A DNA stretch of 64,000 bases from JBJSXJ01 sp044235425 (lineage in GTDB: Bacteria > Planctomycetota > Planctomycetia > Pirellulales > Pirellulaceae): NCBI GenBank assembly GCA_044235425.1, contig JBIIHW010000022.1:26795-90794 (forward strand), written 5' to 3'. The position numbers and the translations under genes are program-made. This document shows positions 1 to 8,078 of the stretch, in pieces. Position 1 is the first letter of the stretch. Each line of letters begins with the position of its first letter. The notes below the pieces were generated by a model. The model saw only the letters and a program-made list of their open reading frames with translations, was not told the origin of the DNA and did no database searches.

Positions 1-2009
1 TCGATCGAACTGACGAGTGACTTCGTGGTACGGTTGGCGGCCACCTTCCCCGGCCAGCGGACCAACAGGGGTGTTTGAATGCCGCTGTCATAGAGCGTGG
101 TTTTCGCGCGGGGAAATGGTCGACCGTTGTCGGTCATGAAGAGTACAATCGTGTTCTCTGCCAACTGCTGCTCGTCGAGTGCCTCGAGAAGTTTTCCCAC
201 ATAACCATCCAGCCGAGTGACCTCGTCGTAATACTGTGCCAGATCGCGTCGCACGCCGGGTGTGTCTGGATAGTAGGGCGGAACCTGGACCTGCTCGGGG
301 CTATGAGGTTCCGTGAGTGTGTCCGGTGCGTAATCACGATGCGGATCGAAGGCGGCCAGCCAGAGAAAAAACGGCTGGTCAGCTGGCCGCTTCGCCAACG
401 TCGGTAACCACTGCTCGCAGCCACTACCATCTCGTTTGGTCCCCTCCGGTAACGCCTGCCCAGCCTCCACGACCAAATCGAACCGTTTTTTCGCGTGCGG
501 TCCCAAGTGCCATTTGCCTGCCGCTGCGGTCCAATAACCCGCCTCTCGTAAACGCTCTACAAACGTCACTTGGTCGGCTGGCAACGGCTGATGCAGCTCC
601 GCCGCCCCCGTGTTGTGAGGATAGCGCGACGTGATCAAGCTCGAGCGACTCGGACTGCAGGAGCTACAGGTGAGATACGCTCGCTCAAAACGCAGGCCTT
701 CTCGCGCTAAGCGAGCGAGTTGCGGGGTCCGCGCCGCGTGTGAGTTATAGGGCTCTGCATCCATACAGCCCAAGTCATCGGCGATCAGCAGGATGATATT
801 CGGACGCTTCTTCAACGTGGCCGGCTCGGCCGGCTCGGCCGGCTCGGCCGGCTCGGTTAGCTTGGTCAGCGCCGTCGGCGTGGTTGCTTTGCTGGGCGCG
901 CTGGCCAGTAAATCACGCGGGACATCCAGTGACCAGACCTCATTACTCAGCGGCTGCGCATGTCCGCCTGCCACCCAAATCTTATCCTGAAAGACGTACG
1001 CCGAATGCTCGTGACGCTCTTTCCAAATCTGCTTGGACTTTAACTCTGTCCATTCCTTCCCATCTCGTGAAAACCAGACGTCACCCCAGTTGCGTGATGG
1101 GTTATTCGACCAGCCACCCAGTACCCAGAGATGATCGCGATAGGTAACCGCTGAAAACCACATCCTTGGTGACCAGTTCGCATGCTCAGTCACGCAAGTC
1201 CAGTGTTCGCCATCTTCGCTACACCAGACATCGTTATATGCCTGATATTTGGGCACGTAATTGCCGCCGCCGAAAATATAAATCTTATCGCCCAGCACCG
1301 CCGCTTGATGATAGGCCCTGGGAGCCCAGCCAGCATGCTCGGTCACACATCTCCAGTCTCGTCCATTCTCACTGGACCAAACATCATTCCTTAAACTACG
1401 CTCGTCGCCGAAATAATAATTTTCGGTACCACCCAGCAACCACATCTTGCCTTTAAAGTGAACCAGGCCAGCCGCCAATCGAGCACTCCATGGCGCTTTC
1501 TCGGTGTCACACCGCCAATTCACTCCATCACCCGTCGACCAGACTTCGTTACTAGCCGAATGCCCCGGCAGCCGTCCGTTGTACCAGCCGCCCATGAGCC
1601 ACAGTCGATCGTTGTGGGTGACGGTCATCGGCAAATCACTATGCTTCCACGGTGCGTCAGCTGTCACTTGTCGCCAGCTTTTTCCATCCGAAGAACTCCA
1701 GACATCACGCGGCGGAGCGGCATAAGAATTGAACCAGCCTCCGAGCAGCCACAACTGGTCGCGAAAGACCACCTCACCTTGAGAGTCTCGTGCTTGCCAA
1801 GCCGCCTCCGCCGTCACTCGCACCCAATCCGGACCATCTATCGACCGCAAGACCGCTGCGGCTCTGGTCGACTGGTGAGCGAATTCATCGCCCAGCGCGC
1901 GGCGACTGATTGGCTCCAGGCCAGCCCCGAGAAACCAGCTGCAGCTCCAACTCAGGAACAGCACGGCCAAAACGCAACAACGCCTCGGGAGCATCCCGTG
2001 TCGCTTCAT
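1..2009 (-). CDS. Exported Kelch-repeat / sulfatase fusion protein (3' end outside window)
   Basis: An open frame enters from beyond the left edge and reads without a stop from an ATG at 2009 (about 669 codons visible). Residues 1 to about 35 form a signal peptide with a Cys/Leu/Trp-rich core. Residues about 75-380 hold six Kelch-like blades, each with a GG pair and a downstream DVW(S/C) segment. A linker of four Glu-Pro-Ala units follows at 385-397. From residue 402 a sulfatase begins: RPNIILLIADD carries metal-binding aspartates, Cys451 (codon 657-659) starts the C-S-P-S-R formylglycine motif, and a TDNG motif lies near residue 627. Sulfatases of this family hydrolyse sulfate esters after Cys-to-formylglycine conversion. 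The C-terminal part of the domain is missing because the window ends. The start lies 46 nt after the isomerase gene on the same strand. I am confident of both domains and that they share one frame; the substrate is unknown. Confidence 0.88.
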   Translation of the reverse strand, partial: MKRHGMLPRRCCVLAVLFLSWSCSWFLGAGLEPISRRALGDEFAHQSTRAAAVLRSIDGPDWVRVTAEAAWQARDSQGEVVFRDQLWLLGGWFNSYAAPPRDVWSSSDGKSWRQVTADAPWKHSDLPMTVTHNDRLWLMGGWYNGRLPGHSASNEVWSTGDGVNWRCDTEKAPWSARLAAGLVHFKGKMWLLGGTENYYFGDERSLRNDVWSSENGRDWRCVTEHAGWAPRAYHQAAVLGDKIYIFGGGNYVPKYQAYNDVWCSEDGEHWTCVTEHANWSPRMWFSAVTYRDHLWVLGGWSNNPSRNWGDVWFSRDGKEWTELKSKQIWKERHEHSAYVFQDKIWVAGGHAQPLSNEVWSLDVPRDLLASAPSKATTPTALTKLTEPAEPAEPAEPATLKKRPNIILLIADDLGCMDAEPYNSHAARTPQLARLAREGLRFERAYLTCSSCSPSRSSLITSRYPHNTGAAELHQPLPADQVTFVERLREAGYWTAAAGKWHLGPHAKKRFDLVVEAGQALPEGTKRDGSGCEQWLPTLAKRPADQPFFLWLAAFDPHRDYAPDTLTEPHSPEQVQVPPYYPDTPGVRRDLAQYYDEVTRLDGYVGKLLEALDEQQLAENTIVLFMTDNGRPFPRAKTTLYDSGIQTPLLVRWPGKVAANRTTKSLVSSI

Positions 2010-2055
2010 GACAGAGTTGCCTATCCAGAAAAAAACTAGTTGTTAGATGATCCGA

Positions 2056-3000
2056 TTACCGATCCGCCGCAGCAGCTTTACGCGGCACATCACAGACCTC
2101 GGCCGCGTGTCGCAGCGCCGCAATTTTATCGTTCCAGGTAGGAATGAATTCCTGCACGACAAAGCCTTCGTAATTGGTTTCCAAAATGGCTTTCATGATC
2201 GCCGGGTAATTAATCTCCTGAGTGTCATCCAATTCACCTCGGCCAGGATTCCCAGCAGTATGATAATGAGCAATGTATTCGTGATACTTGCGAATGCGTC
2301 GAATCACATCTCCATTCATGATTGACACATGATAAATATCAAACAGTAAGCGAAAGCTAGGTGAGCCAATCTGGCGGATTAAATCAATACAAAAATCGAC
2401 ATCGTCACCAAAGTAGCCCGGATGCCCCTTCATCGGATGCGAGCCATCTCGCGAATTAAGATGCTCCAAACATAACGTCACGCCACTGGCCTCTGCGAGC
2501 GGCAAGACCTTCTTCCAGACTTCTAAACAGTCCCGAATCGCTCGGTCACGATCCATCCCCTCGAACTTCATCCCCGTAAACGTGATCACCCGCTGACATT
2601 TGATCGCCTTGGCGACCTGAATTGCATCGATAAGTTTCTCAATCACCAAATCGCGATAACGCGGATTGCATGGCCCCTCCGCAAACCCATGACTACTCAC
2701 CAAAGAAATCTCTAATCCCAACTCCCGCGCCGCCGGATAGGCCTCTCGCGGAATCCCCTCGATTCCCACCATGCCCATCTGCCGAGCATGCCGAGCTAGC
2801 TCGGCGGCCGGCATCGGAGAAAAGCACCAGCCCATCACCGACTGACGAATGGCGCCATGCTGAATACGAAAATCCGGTGTGGCCGCTGCGGGTGGAAGTT
2901 GCGCAAACATAGTAGGCGGATTGAGAAGATGGGTGGTCGCGGCAGCCCCAGTGACCGCCAACGTTGTCGTCAAAAAATTGCGTCTCGTCGTGTCGTGCAT
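2056..3000 (-). CDS. Tat-exported sugar phosphate isomerase/epimerase-like TIM-barrel protein
   Basis: The protein has 314 aa from the chosen ATG, which places a twin-arginine signal (TTRRNFLTTTLAVTGAA) at the N-terminus. An in-frame start 15 codons upstream (3045) would add a non-signal-like extension. The mature part resembles the xylose isomerase-like AP endonuclease 2 family (hydroxypyruvate isomerase/epimerase group): a TIM barrel with metal-ligand-type residues in LCLEHLNSR (Glu, His), FDIYHV (Asp, His) and VQEF near the C-terminus. Members isomerise or epimerise sugars and related hydroxy-acids. Tat export implies a folded, possibly metal-loaded periplasmic enzyme. It lies 76 nt downstream of the toroid operon and 46 nt upstream of the Kelch-sulfatase, all on the minus strand, so it may be co-transcribed with either. 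The substrate cannot be read from the sequence. Confidence 0.85.
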   Translation of the reverse strand: MHDTTRRNFLTTTLAVTGAAATTHLLNPPTMFAQLPPAAATPDFRIQHGAIRQSVMGWCFSPMPAAELARHARQMGMVGIEGIPREAYPAARELGLEISLVSSHGFAEGPCNPRYRDLVIEKLIDAIQVAKAIKCQRVITFTGMKFEGMDRDRAIRDCLEVWKKVLPLAEASGVTLCLEHLNSRDGSHPMKGHPGYFGDDVDFCIDLIRQIGSPSFRLLFDIYHVSIMNGDVIRRIRKYHEYIAHYHTAGNPGRGELDDTQEINYPAIMKAILETNYEGFVVQEFIPTWNDKIAALRHAAEVCDVPRKAAAADR

Positions 3001-3076
3001 GATGGAAACCGTCGGGTACGTAAAGAAGACGCGACATCGTCGCATGACGGCTCCCAGGTTGCAACCTCACCGTCGC

Positions 3077-4957
3077 TCAGCGTCGGGTCGTCGTTGTCGG
3101 GGCGGTGCGAGCGGTTTGGTAGAGCGGCAGGTAGCGGTAGTAGACTTCCAAGCAGAGGGCACCGAGAGCGGTGCTGAAGACTCGACCACCGTAACTACCC
3201 CAGATGGGATCGGGGTTCCAACTTCCAGCCCAATCGCCGTCGGTGCGCTGGCGGCTGAGCAGTTGTTGCTGGAGTGCTTGATTCCATTTGAGCCAGCCTT
3301 CGCCTTGGACTTGGAACATCGCCAGCGTGCCGTAGTACCAGTAGTAAAAATTCTCTTTATCGGCTTGGGGAAGTTCTTCCAACAAAAATCGCTCGGCTTC
3401 GCGCAGTTGTTCGTCGCGATAGACACCGACGAAAAGTCGGCAGACCAGCGACTCGGCGGTCATCGTGCGACTGGGCCTTTCACCGGGTCGATAGCTGGCC
3501 AGTCCACGCTGGCTGCCGGACGAGCATTGGTCGATGAAGCGGACCATGCCCAACCGCGAGCGTTCGGGAATATCGAGGCGTGAGAGCTGCGCGCTTTTTA
3601 AGGACATCACCTGCCAGCCAAATTGGCTCATATCGCCCGTATCACCGGGCCGATAGCGCCAGCCACCGGTTTGCGGATCTTGAGCGGCCAGGGTGTAGCG
3701 TACGGCTCGTTCTACGAAGGGACGCAGGCGAGTGTCACCGGTCATGCTGTAGGCCTCACCCAACGCCAGTGTGGACATGCTGTGGCAGTACATGCGGGCG
3801 AAGAGCTCTGCGCTGCCGCCCAATTCACCATCGGTCCTCTGCTGTCGCATGAGGAATTCAAGTCCATGCTGTACGGCTTCGCGGTGCTCGCCTTGCAGAT
3901 GAGTGTGGCCGGAACCGAGCAATGCGAGCAGTGCGAGAGCGGTGATTCCGGTGTCGGCGTGCGCACCCGCTCCGCCACGATCGTGTCCGAGGGCTCGATT
4001 TTCCTGTCCGGCACCGAACCGCGCCGGATCCCAGCGACCATCGGCGGACTGATTGCGAATGAGCCAGCCGAGTGCTGCTTGGACAGCCGCTTCCGTCTTT
4101 TCATTGCCGCCATACCGCAGCGCCATCCCCAAATGACTCGGCTCCATCCGATTGCGATACAGCTGCGGCACCGGCTCCCGATCCGCTCGACGCAGCGGTA
4201 CCGTGCGATCGACGGGCTGGTTCGCCTCGGGATTCTCCCCCGCATCCGACGTCGCAGCCGCAGCCCGCGATTCGTCGGGACGCGGAGTATCCGGACGCGG
4301 CTCCGCTGCTTGCGGTTCAGCCGCACGCGGTTCCGCCGCAGCTTGCGTTACCACGTCTTGTTCCAATTCGCTGGGCTTCTCCGTGACGGACTCCGTCGGT
4401 GTCTCGGGAACGACCGCTATGGGCTGAGGTGTTTCTGTCGGTATCAGATCGGGCACCGGCTCTGGCGGTCGAGCGGTTTCGGTCTTCGTAGGCGCTGGGG
4501 GCGACTCATTTTCAACAGCGGCGATTAAGTGGTTGGGCAGCGCGGGCGGGGACGCACGGTCTGCGGTCGCTGGGCGCTCGGTGGGCGACGAGTCGATGTT
4601 CGGGGGCAGCGTTTCCGAGCCCGCCAAATCAGGCTCGCCACCGGCCGGTTCCCAGTCTTCGCCCAGCAGATTCAATGAAATAATCGGCCCATCGCCAGCT
4701 GGTGCACCGGGAATCGGAAACGATGCATAGGGCACTCGAGTCGCATAGGCGTAGACCATGAAGAGCGTATGAGCGAGCAGCGAGAGGGTCACGCAGATGG
4801 TTAGCACTCGTGACTCCCCCCAGCGCGTGCGGGAAAGAATGACGGGCGTGATGAGGAGTGTGAAGAGCGAACCCCACAAAAAATAATCGTAGATGCTGCC
4901 CCAATTGGCGACCAACAGCAGCAGCCCGTCGCTCGCCAACGAATGGCTCGTGTTCAT
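3077..4957 (-). CDS. TonB-like anchored protein with squalene-cyclase-type alpha/alpha toroid domain
   Basis: 626 aa. Two N-terminal membrane segments (about 22-42 and 51-72) are followed by a long Pro/Glu/Thr/Ala-rich linker (about 100-240). A C-terminal half (about 265-610) is built of prenyltransferase/squalene-oxidase-type repeats (QSADGRWD, QRTDGELG, DPQTGGWRY, QRTDGDWAG). The second span contains Ser59-Leu-Leu-Ala-His63, the SxxxH pattern that TonB and TolA use to couple to ExbB/ExbD or TolQ/TolR. The cyclase DxDD-type acid motif is only partly retained (HADTG), so terpene cyclisation is doubtful. The start ATG overlaps the stop of the ExbD-like gene by 4 nt (ATGA), so the two are translationally coupled. 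Inference: a proton-motive-force-driven transducer with a toroid instead of the TonB C-terminal domain, acting in the periplasm. Automated annotation would probably call it a squalene/hopene cyclase-like protein. Confidence 0.85.
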   Translation of the reverse strand: MNTSHSLASDGLLLLVANWGSIYDYFLWGSLFTLLITPVILSRTRWGESRVLTICVTLSLLAHTLFMVYAYATRVPYASFPIPGAPAGDGPIISLNLLGEDWEPAGGEPDLAGSETLPPNIDSSPTERPATADRASPPALPNHLIAAVENESPPAPTKTETARPPEPVPDLIPTETPQPIAVVPETPTESVTEKPSELEQDVVTQAAAEPRAAEPQAAEPRPDTPRPDESRAAAATSDAGENPEANQPVDRTVPLRRADREPVPQLYRNRMEPSHLGMALRYGGNEKTEAAVQAALGWLIRNQSADGRWDPARFGAGQENRALGHDRGGAGAHADTGITALALLALLGSGHTHLQGEHREAVQHGLEFLMRQQRTDGELGGSAELFARMYCHSMSTLALGEAYSMTGDTRLRPFVERAVRYTLAAQDPQTGGWRYRPGDTGDMSQFGWQVMSLKSAQLSRLDIPERSRLGMVRFIDQCSSGSQRGLASYRPGERPSRTMTAESLVCRLFVGVYRDEQLREAERFLLEELPQADKENFYYWYYGTLAMFQVQGEGWLKWNQALQQQLLSRQRTDGDWAGSWNPDPIWGSYGGRVFSTALGALCLEVYYRYLPLYQTARTAPTTTTRR

Positions 4958-5418
4958 CGTCGAGTCCCCGCGTCGCGGGCTCGATCGGAGCCGTTGGCGA
5001 CATGTGGCCCCAGCTCAGTTTTTACCGATATGCCAACATCCGAGAAGCCTGCTTTGCGGACGGTGGCCAGGACGGCAGCGACGTTTTGAAACGCTCCTGT
5101 GCCATCTCCGCGTACCAGGATGCTGAGATCGCGCGAACTGCGCCGCATCGCGGCCAGACGCTGGCCTAGCTCCTCGGAAGTCACTCGATCGGAATTCAAA
5201 AACAACTGGCCCTCACGACCAACATGGATGATCTGACGAATGGCGGAGGCGGGGGCATTGGTCGCATCGCCGACACGTGGCACCTGAATATCCAGCTTGC
5301 TTTCGGGGGAGGCAAAGCGAGTGCCCACCATGAAGAAGACGATAAGCTGGAACACGACGTCGATCATTGACGTGAGATTGAGTGCAGGCGGATCGTCGAA
5401 TTGAGTTTTCAGTGGCAT
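4954..5418 (-). CDS. ExbD/TolR-family biopolymer transport protein
   Basis: 154 aa, the usual ExbD/TolR length. A short cytoplasmic start is followed by one membrane segment (about 16-36) containing Asp20 in SMIDVVFQLIVFF, the conserved proton-path Asp of ExbD/TolR. The rest is a periplasmic domain ending in the TVRKAGFSDV-type helix/strand. Together with the adjacent ExbB-like protein it should form an inner-membrane stator that converts proton flux into movement of a partner. The start is 5 nt after the ExbB-like stop and the stop overlaps the next gene by 4 nt, so three genes form one translationally coupled unit. No TonB or TonB-dependent receptor gene is nearby; the overlapping toroid gene is the natural partner. 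Confidence 0.92.
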   Translation of the reverse strand: MPLKTQFDDPPALNLTSMIDVVFQLIVFFMVGTRFASPESKLDIQVPRVGDATNAPASAIRQIIHVGREGQLFLNSDRVTSEELGQRLAAMRRSSRDLSILVRGDGTGAFQNVAAVLATVRKAGFSDVGISVKTELGPHVANGSDRARDAGTRR

Positions 5419-5423
5419 GATGC

Positions 5424-6533
5424 TTACGCCGCCGCTTTATCTTTGTCTCGATCTTTACCGCGGCTCTTGTCTCGGTCTTTGTCTCGCTCCTGACCGCGTT
5501 CCCCGCGATCCGGTCGGTCGTCACCGCATTCCGCTTCGGCCGAAATGATCTCCACCACCTCCTGGCCGATGGCATCGATCCGCATCACCAACTGATCCAC
5601 TCGACTGACGAAGTACCAGTAAGCGATGAGTGCGGGTATCGCGACCGCCAAGCCAGCTGCGGTGGTGAGCATCGCTTCGCCGATACCGCCCGCCAGCAGC
5701 TCGGGGCGTCCCATGCCATCTGCCGAGGCGATGGTGTTGAAGCAGGTGATCATGCCGAAGACGGTGCCGAGTAATCCCAGCAGTGGACTCACGGTTGAGA
5801 TGGCGTTGAACAGACGAATGTAGCGCCGCAGTTCATTCGTCACTCGTTCGCCCGAATCGAGAATCGCTTGTTCCACTTCGACCGCTGGCTTGCCCCATTT
5901 CTTGACGGCCGCCGCCAGCACGCGCGACACCGGGCTGAGATTTTCCTCGCATAGTTCCAGTGCTTTCGCTCGATCGATCTCGCCCGTATTCAGCTGCTCC
6001 AGGAAGCGTCGCACAAACGGACCCGGAATCACTCGACCAATCCGCAGCGCGATCGCCCGTTCGAAAACAAAAACCAAGGTAAAGATGGAGCAGGCGGCGA
6101 TGGGATACATCAGCGGCCCACCATCATTCATGATTTGGAGGAGGCTGCGAGTACCGATGGCCTGAGCGGGCGCGATATTGGCCGGGCTCGCTCCGCTACC
6201 CTGGACACCGCCTGGACTGAGTGCACCGGTATTCGCACTGTTGTTACCCACCGCCGAGTTGGGCGATGTATTGGCAGCGACGAGCGGTACAGGGCTGGCG
6301 GGAGCGGCTGGTGTCAGGGTGCTCGACGACGGCGGAACCGAGCCGCCATTGGCAGTCGCAGCGGCTGAGCCCGTGCCGGGCTGACCAGGTACTTGACCAG
6401 CAGCCGGGCGCGTTGTCACCGCCGCAGCGACGATGAGTATCGCGGCCGCAAAAAGCCAGCCACACATAGGGACGACAAGCCGCGCAATTTCTTGCGAACG
6501 CGGCCGCCTCGCCACGGTCGTCTGCGTCTTCAC
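5424..6533 (-). CDS. MotA/TolQ/ExbB-family proton channel protein
   Basis: 369 aa. The start is GTG, supported by an AAGGA ribosome site 7 nt upstream; no ATG fits better. A signal-like segment (about 18-40) is followed by a Gly/Ala/Ser/Pro-rich periplasmic stretch (about 45-128). The TolQ/ExbB core comes next: a first span (GPLMYPIAACSIFTLVFVF), a large cytoplasmic loop (about 160-250), then two spans containing STVSPLLGLLGTVFGM and LTTAAGLAVAIPALIAYWY, the family's most conserved segments. The tail is highly charged, with Asp/Lys/Arg/Glu repeats from about 340. The N-terminal signal plus spacer is longer than in E. coli ExbB and is common in TolQ-like proteins of this kind. It heads the operon with the ExbD-like and toroid genes. 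Confidence 0.92.
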   Translation of the reverse strand: MKTQTTVARRPRSQEIARLVVPMCGWLFAAAILIVAAAVTTRPAAGQVPGQPGTGSAAATANGGSVPPSSSTLTPAAPASPVPLVAANTSPNSAVGNNSANTGALSPGGVQGSGASPANIAPAQAIGTRSLLQIMNDGGPLMYPIAACSIFTLVFVFERAIALRIGRVIPGPFVRRFLEQLNTGEIDRAKALELCEENLSPVSRVLAAAVKKWGKPAVEVEQAILDSGERVTNELRRYIRLFNAISTVSPLLGLLGTVFGMITCFNTIASADGMGRPELLAGGIGEAMLTTAAGLAVAIPALIAYWYFVSRVDQLVMRIDAIGQEVVEIISAEAECGDDRPDRGERGQERDKDRDKSRGKDRDKDKAAA

Positions 6534-6589
6534 TTGATCTTCCTTGATCCAGATCTTCCCTGATCCAGTTCGCTGTGCCGTACCGCACC

Positions 6590-6613
6590 CGTCTCTTCAC
6601 CTGTGAAGAGACG
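6590..6613. promoter_or_regulatory. Perfect 24-nt inverted repeat upstream of the ExbB-like gene
   Basis: CGTCTCTTCAC, a CT centre, then GTGAAGAGACG: 11-bp perfect arms. It lies 57 nt upstream of the GTG start of the ExbB-like gene. The near-absent loop fits a dimeric-repressor operator better than a terminator, and no T-run follows on either strand. Function is inferred from position only. Confidence 0.45.
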
Positions 6614-6790
6614 CGGTAGAGGTACCTTCTCACGTCTTCATCATCGGATCACCACGGCGGCGGTAATCATCGTTCCTGTCAGGTCGCCCTCTGGAGAATC
6701 TAGGCAAGATCTATCGCCTGGAAAAACTTTGCACAGGCACGCGGTCGCGAATCGCCCCGTCATGGTGTGATGTCACCTACCGCTCACCCA

Positions 6791-6854
6791 CCATGCCTCC
6801 GCTTCACCATGCCTCCGCTTCACCATGCCACCGCTTCACCATGCCACCGCTTCA
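6791..6854 (+). repeat. Four tandem 16-bp repeats
   Basis: The unit is CCATGCCTCCGCTTCA (two copies) then CCATGCCACCGCTTCA (two copies), head to tail, followed by a degenerate partial copy. There are no spacers, so it is not CRISPR-like. It lies about 190 nt upstream of the creatininase-family start. Confidence 0.85.
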
Positions 6855-7043
6855 CGATGCGCAATCTTTCCGCGGCTTCACCACGCGAAACGAGATCCGC
6901 AGATCACGGTGCGCAACTATTCCCCTGCATCGTCCCATTAAAAAAGAGCTCTGCGAAAGTGCGCAGCAGAACCCCAGCAACGCTATACTCTGGGCCGATT
7001 TTTTGTCATTTGATCGTACCTCTATACAAAGGAAATGGACCCT

Positions 7044-7889
7044 ATGGCCACTCAGCGCATCTTCTGGTCGGGGCTGCTCTTGATTCTCCTCCAAACGGCG
7101 AAACCTGATCCGGTGGCACCCGACCCAAATACCGTCCGACCGATCGCGGCAGTGGATACCTTGTTCCTCGAGAAGATGACCTGGCTGGAAGCACGCGATG
7201 CCATGCGTGCCGGAAAGAAGACGGTCATCGTGGCGACGGGGGGAATTGAGCAGAACGGTCCCTATCTGGCCGCGAACAAACACAATTTAATTCTCGAGGC
7301 GATGACGGACTCCATCGCGCGTAAACTCGGCAACGCTCTGATCGCACCAATCATTGGCTTTGTACCCGAGGGCAATATCGATCCTCCCGATCTGCATATG
7401 AAGTATCCGACGACGGTGAGTTTATCGGAGGAGACTTATCGTCGCCTGCTAATTGATATCTGTTTGTGTTATCGCATGCATGGTTTTGAACGCATCGTTC
7501 TGCTCGGCGACAGCGGCGGCAATCAAGCCGGCATGAAGGAAGTCGCCGAGACGCTCAACACGCGCTGGCAAGCGGAAAAAACGCGAGTCATCTATGTGCC
7601 GGAATTCTACAACTATCCGGAAGTGAAGAAGTGGTTGGATGATCAGGGAGTGCAGCAGACGGACGAGGGACTTCACGACGATTTTGCGATTTCTGCCTTG
7701 GTGGCGACCGTCGATCCGGAGGCCCTGCGGATGAAGCAGCGCGTGGCGGCTGGTAACTTTAAGATCAACGGAGTGCCACTGGCGCCGATCGAGAAAACGG
7801 TGGCATGGGGCCGCAAGATCGTTGATTTTCGTACCCAAGCGACGGTCACGGCGATCGAAAAACGCTGGGCCGCGCTACAGAAGCCCTGA
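7044..7889 (+). CDS. Exported creatininase-family protein with divergent metal ligands
   Basis: 281 aa from the ATG at 7044, chosen because AAGGA sits about 10 nt upstream; the ATG at 7035 has only 1 nt spacing to the same site. A signal-like hydrophobic segment (about 6-19) is followed by a creatininase fold: VIVATGGIEQNGPYL (about 61-75), KHN (79-81), PEGNIDPPDLH, a GDSGGN motif and LHDDFAISA. In classical creatininase-family amidohydrolases the first motif is EQHGPH, followed by an Asp, and the later motif is NGHGGN. Here His becomes Asn71, the Asp position is His80 and the later His is Ser. The ligand set is therefore altered in several places, and either a different metal or chemistry or loss of activity is possible. 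I cannot assign a substrate. Confidence 0.85.
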   Translation: MATQRIFWSGLLLILLQTAKPDPVAPDPNTVRPIAAVDTLFLEKMTWLEARDAMRAGKKTVIVATGGIEQNGPYLAANKHNLILEAMTDSIARKLGNALIAPIIGFVPEGNIDPPDLHMKYPTTVSLSEETYRRLLIDICLCYRMHGFERIVLLGDSGGNQAGMKEVAETLNTRWQAEKTRVIYVPEFYNYPEVKKWLDDQGVQQTDEGLHDDFAISALVATVDPEALRMKQRVAAGNFKINGVPLAPIEKTVAWGRKIVDFRTQATVTAIEKRWAALQKP

Positions 7890-7978
7890 TGCGGTGATCC
7901 TGAATCGATGCCGAATCGATCGCCGACCTGTACCCGGAAAACCTCGACACTCAAACTCTGCCGGAGCCTCTTAACCGG

Positions 7979-8006
7979 TTGACTTAACTACAGTCTTTAG
8001 TAATAG
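7979..8006 (+). promoter_or_regulatory. Candidate sigma-70-type promoter for the NSS symporter
   Basis: TTGACT, a 16-nt spacer, then TAATAG, about 72 nt before the start codon. Close to consensus by eye; no start-site data. Confidence 0.4.
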
Positions 8007-8078
8007 TTTGCGAGCGATTTCAGGCGGAAATAGTGTGGCTGCGATGAGTCTTCAGGGGTTCAAAGGGGTAGGCGTAAC

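Larger units (their letters stand above)
6534..7043. other. Divergent intergenic region, no gene seen
   Basis: This 510-nt spacer separates the minus-strand ExbB operon from the plus-strand creatininase-family gene. It holds the 24-nt inverted repeat and four 16-bp tandem repeats, annotated separately. Small open frames here have no convincing ribosome site or recognisable product. Confidence 0.6.

Noticed and set aside
1458..2039. Plus-strand 193-aa open frame
   Set aside because: Shadow of the Kelch part of the minus-strand fusion gene.
3623..4528. Plus-strand 301-aa open frame
   Set aside because: Antisense shadow of the toroid gene; Arg-rich, no recognisable motif.
3077..4957. Annotation as a squalene-hopene cyclase for hopanoid synthesis
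   Set aside because: The catalytic acid motif is degraded, the protein has a TonB-like N-terminus and linker, and it overlaps ExbD, not terpenoid genes.
5424..6533. Flagellar motor MotA
   Set aside because: Signal-like N-terminus, ExbD partner and TolQ-type motifs; no motB or flagellar genes nearby.
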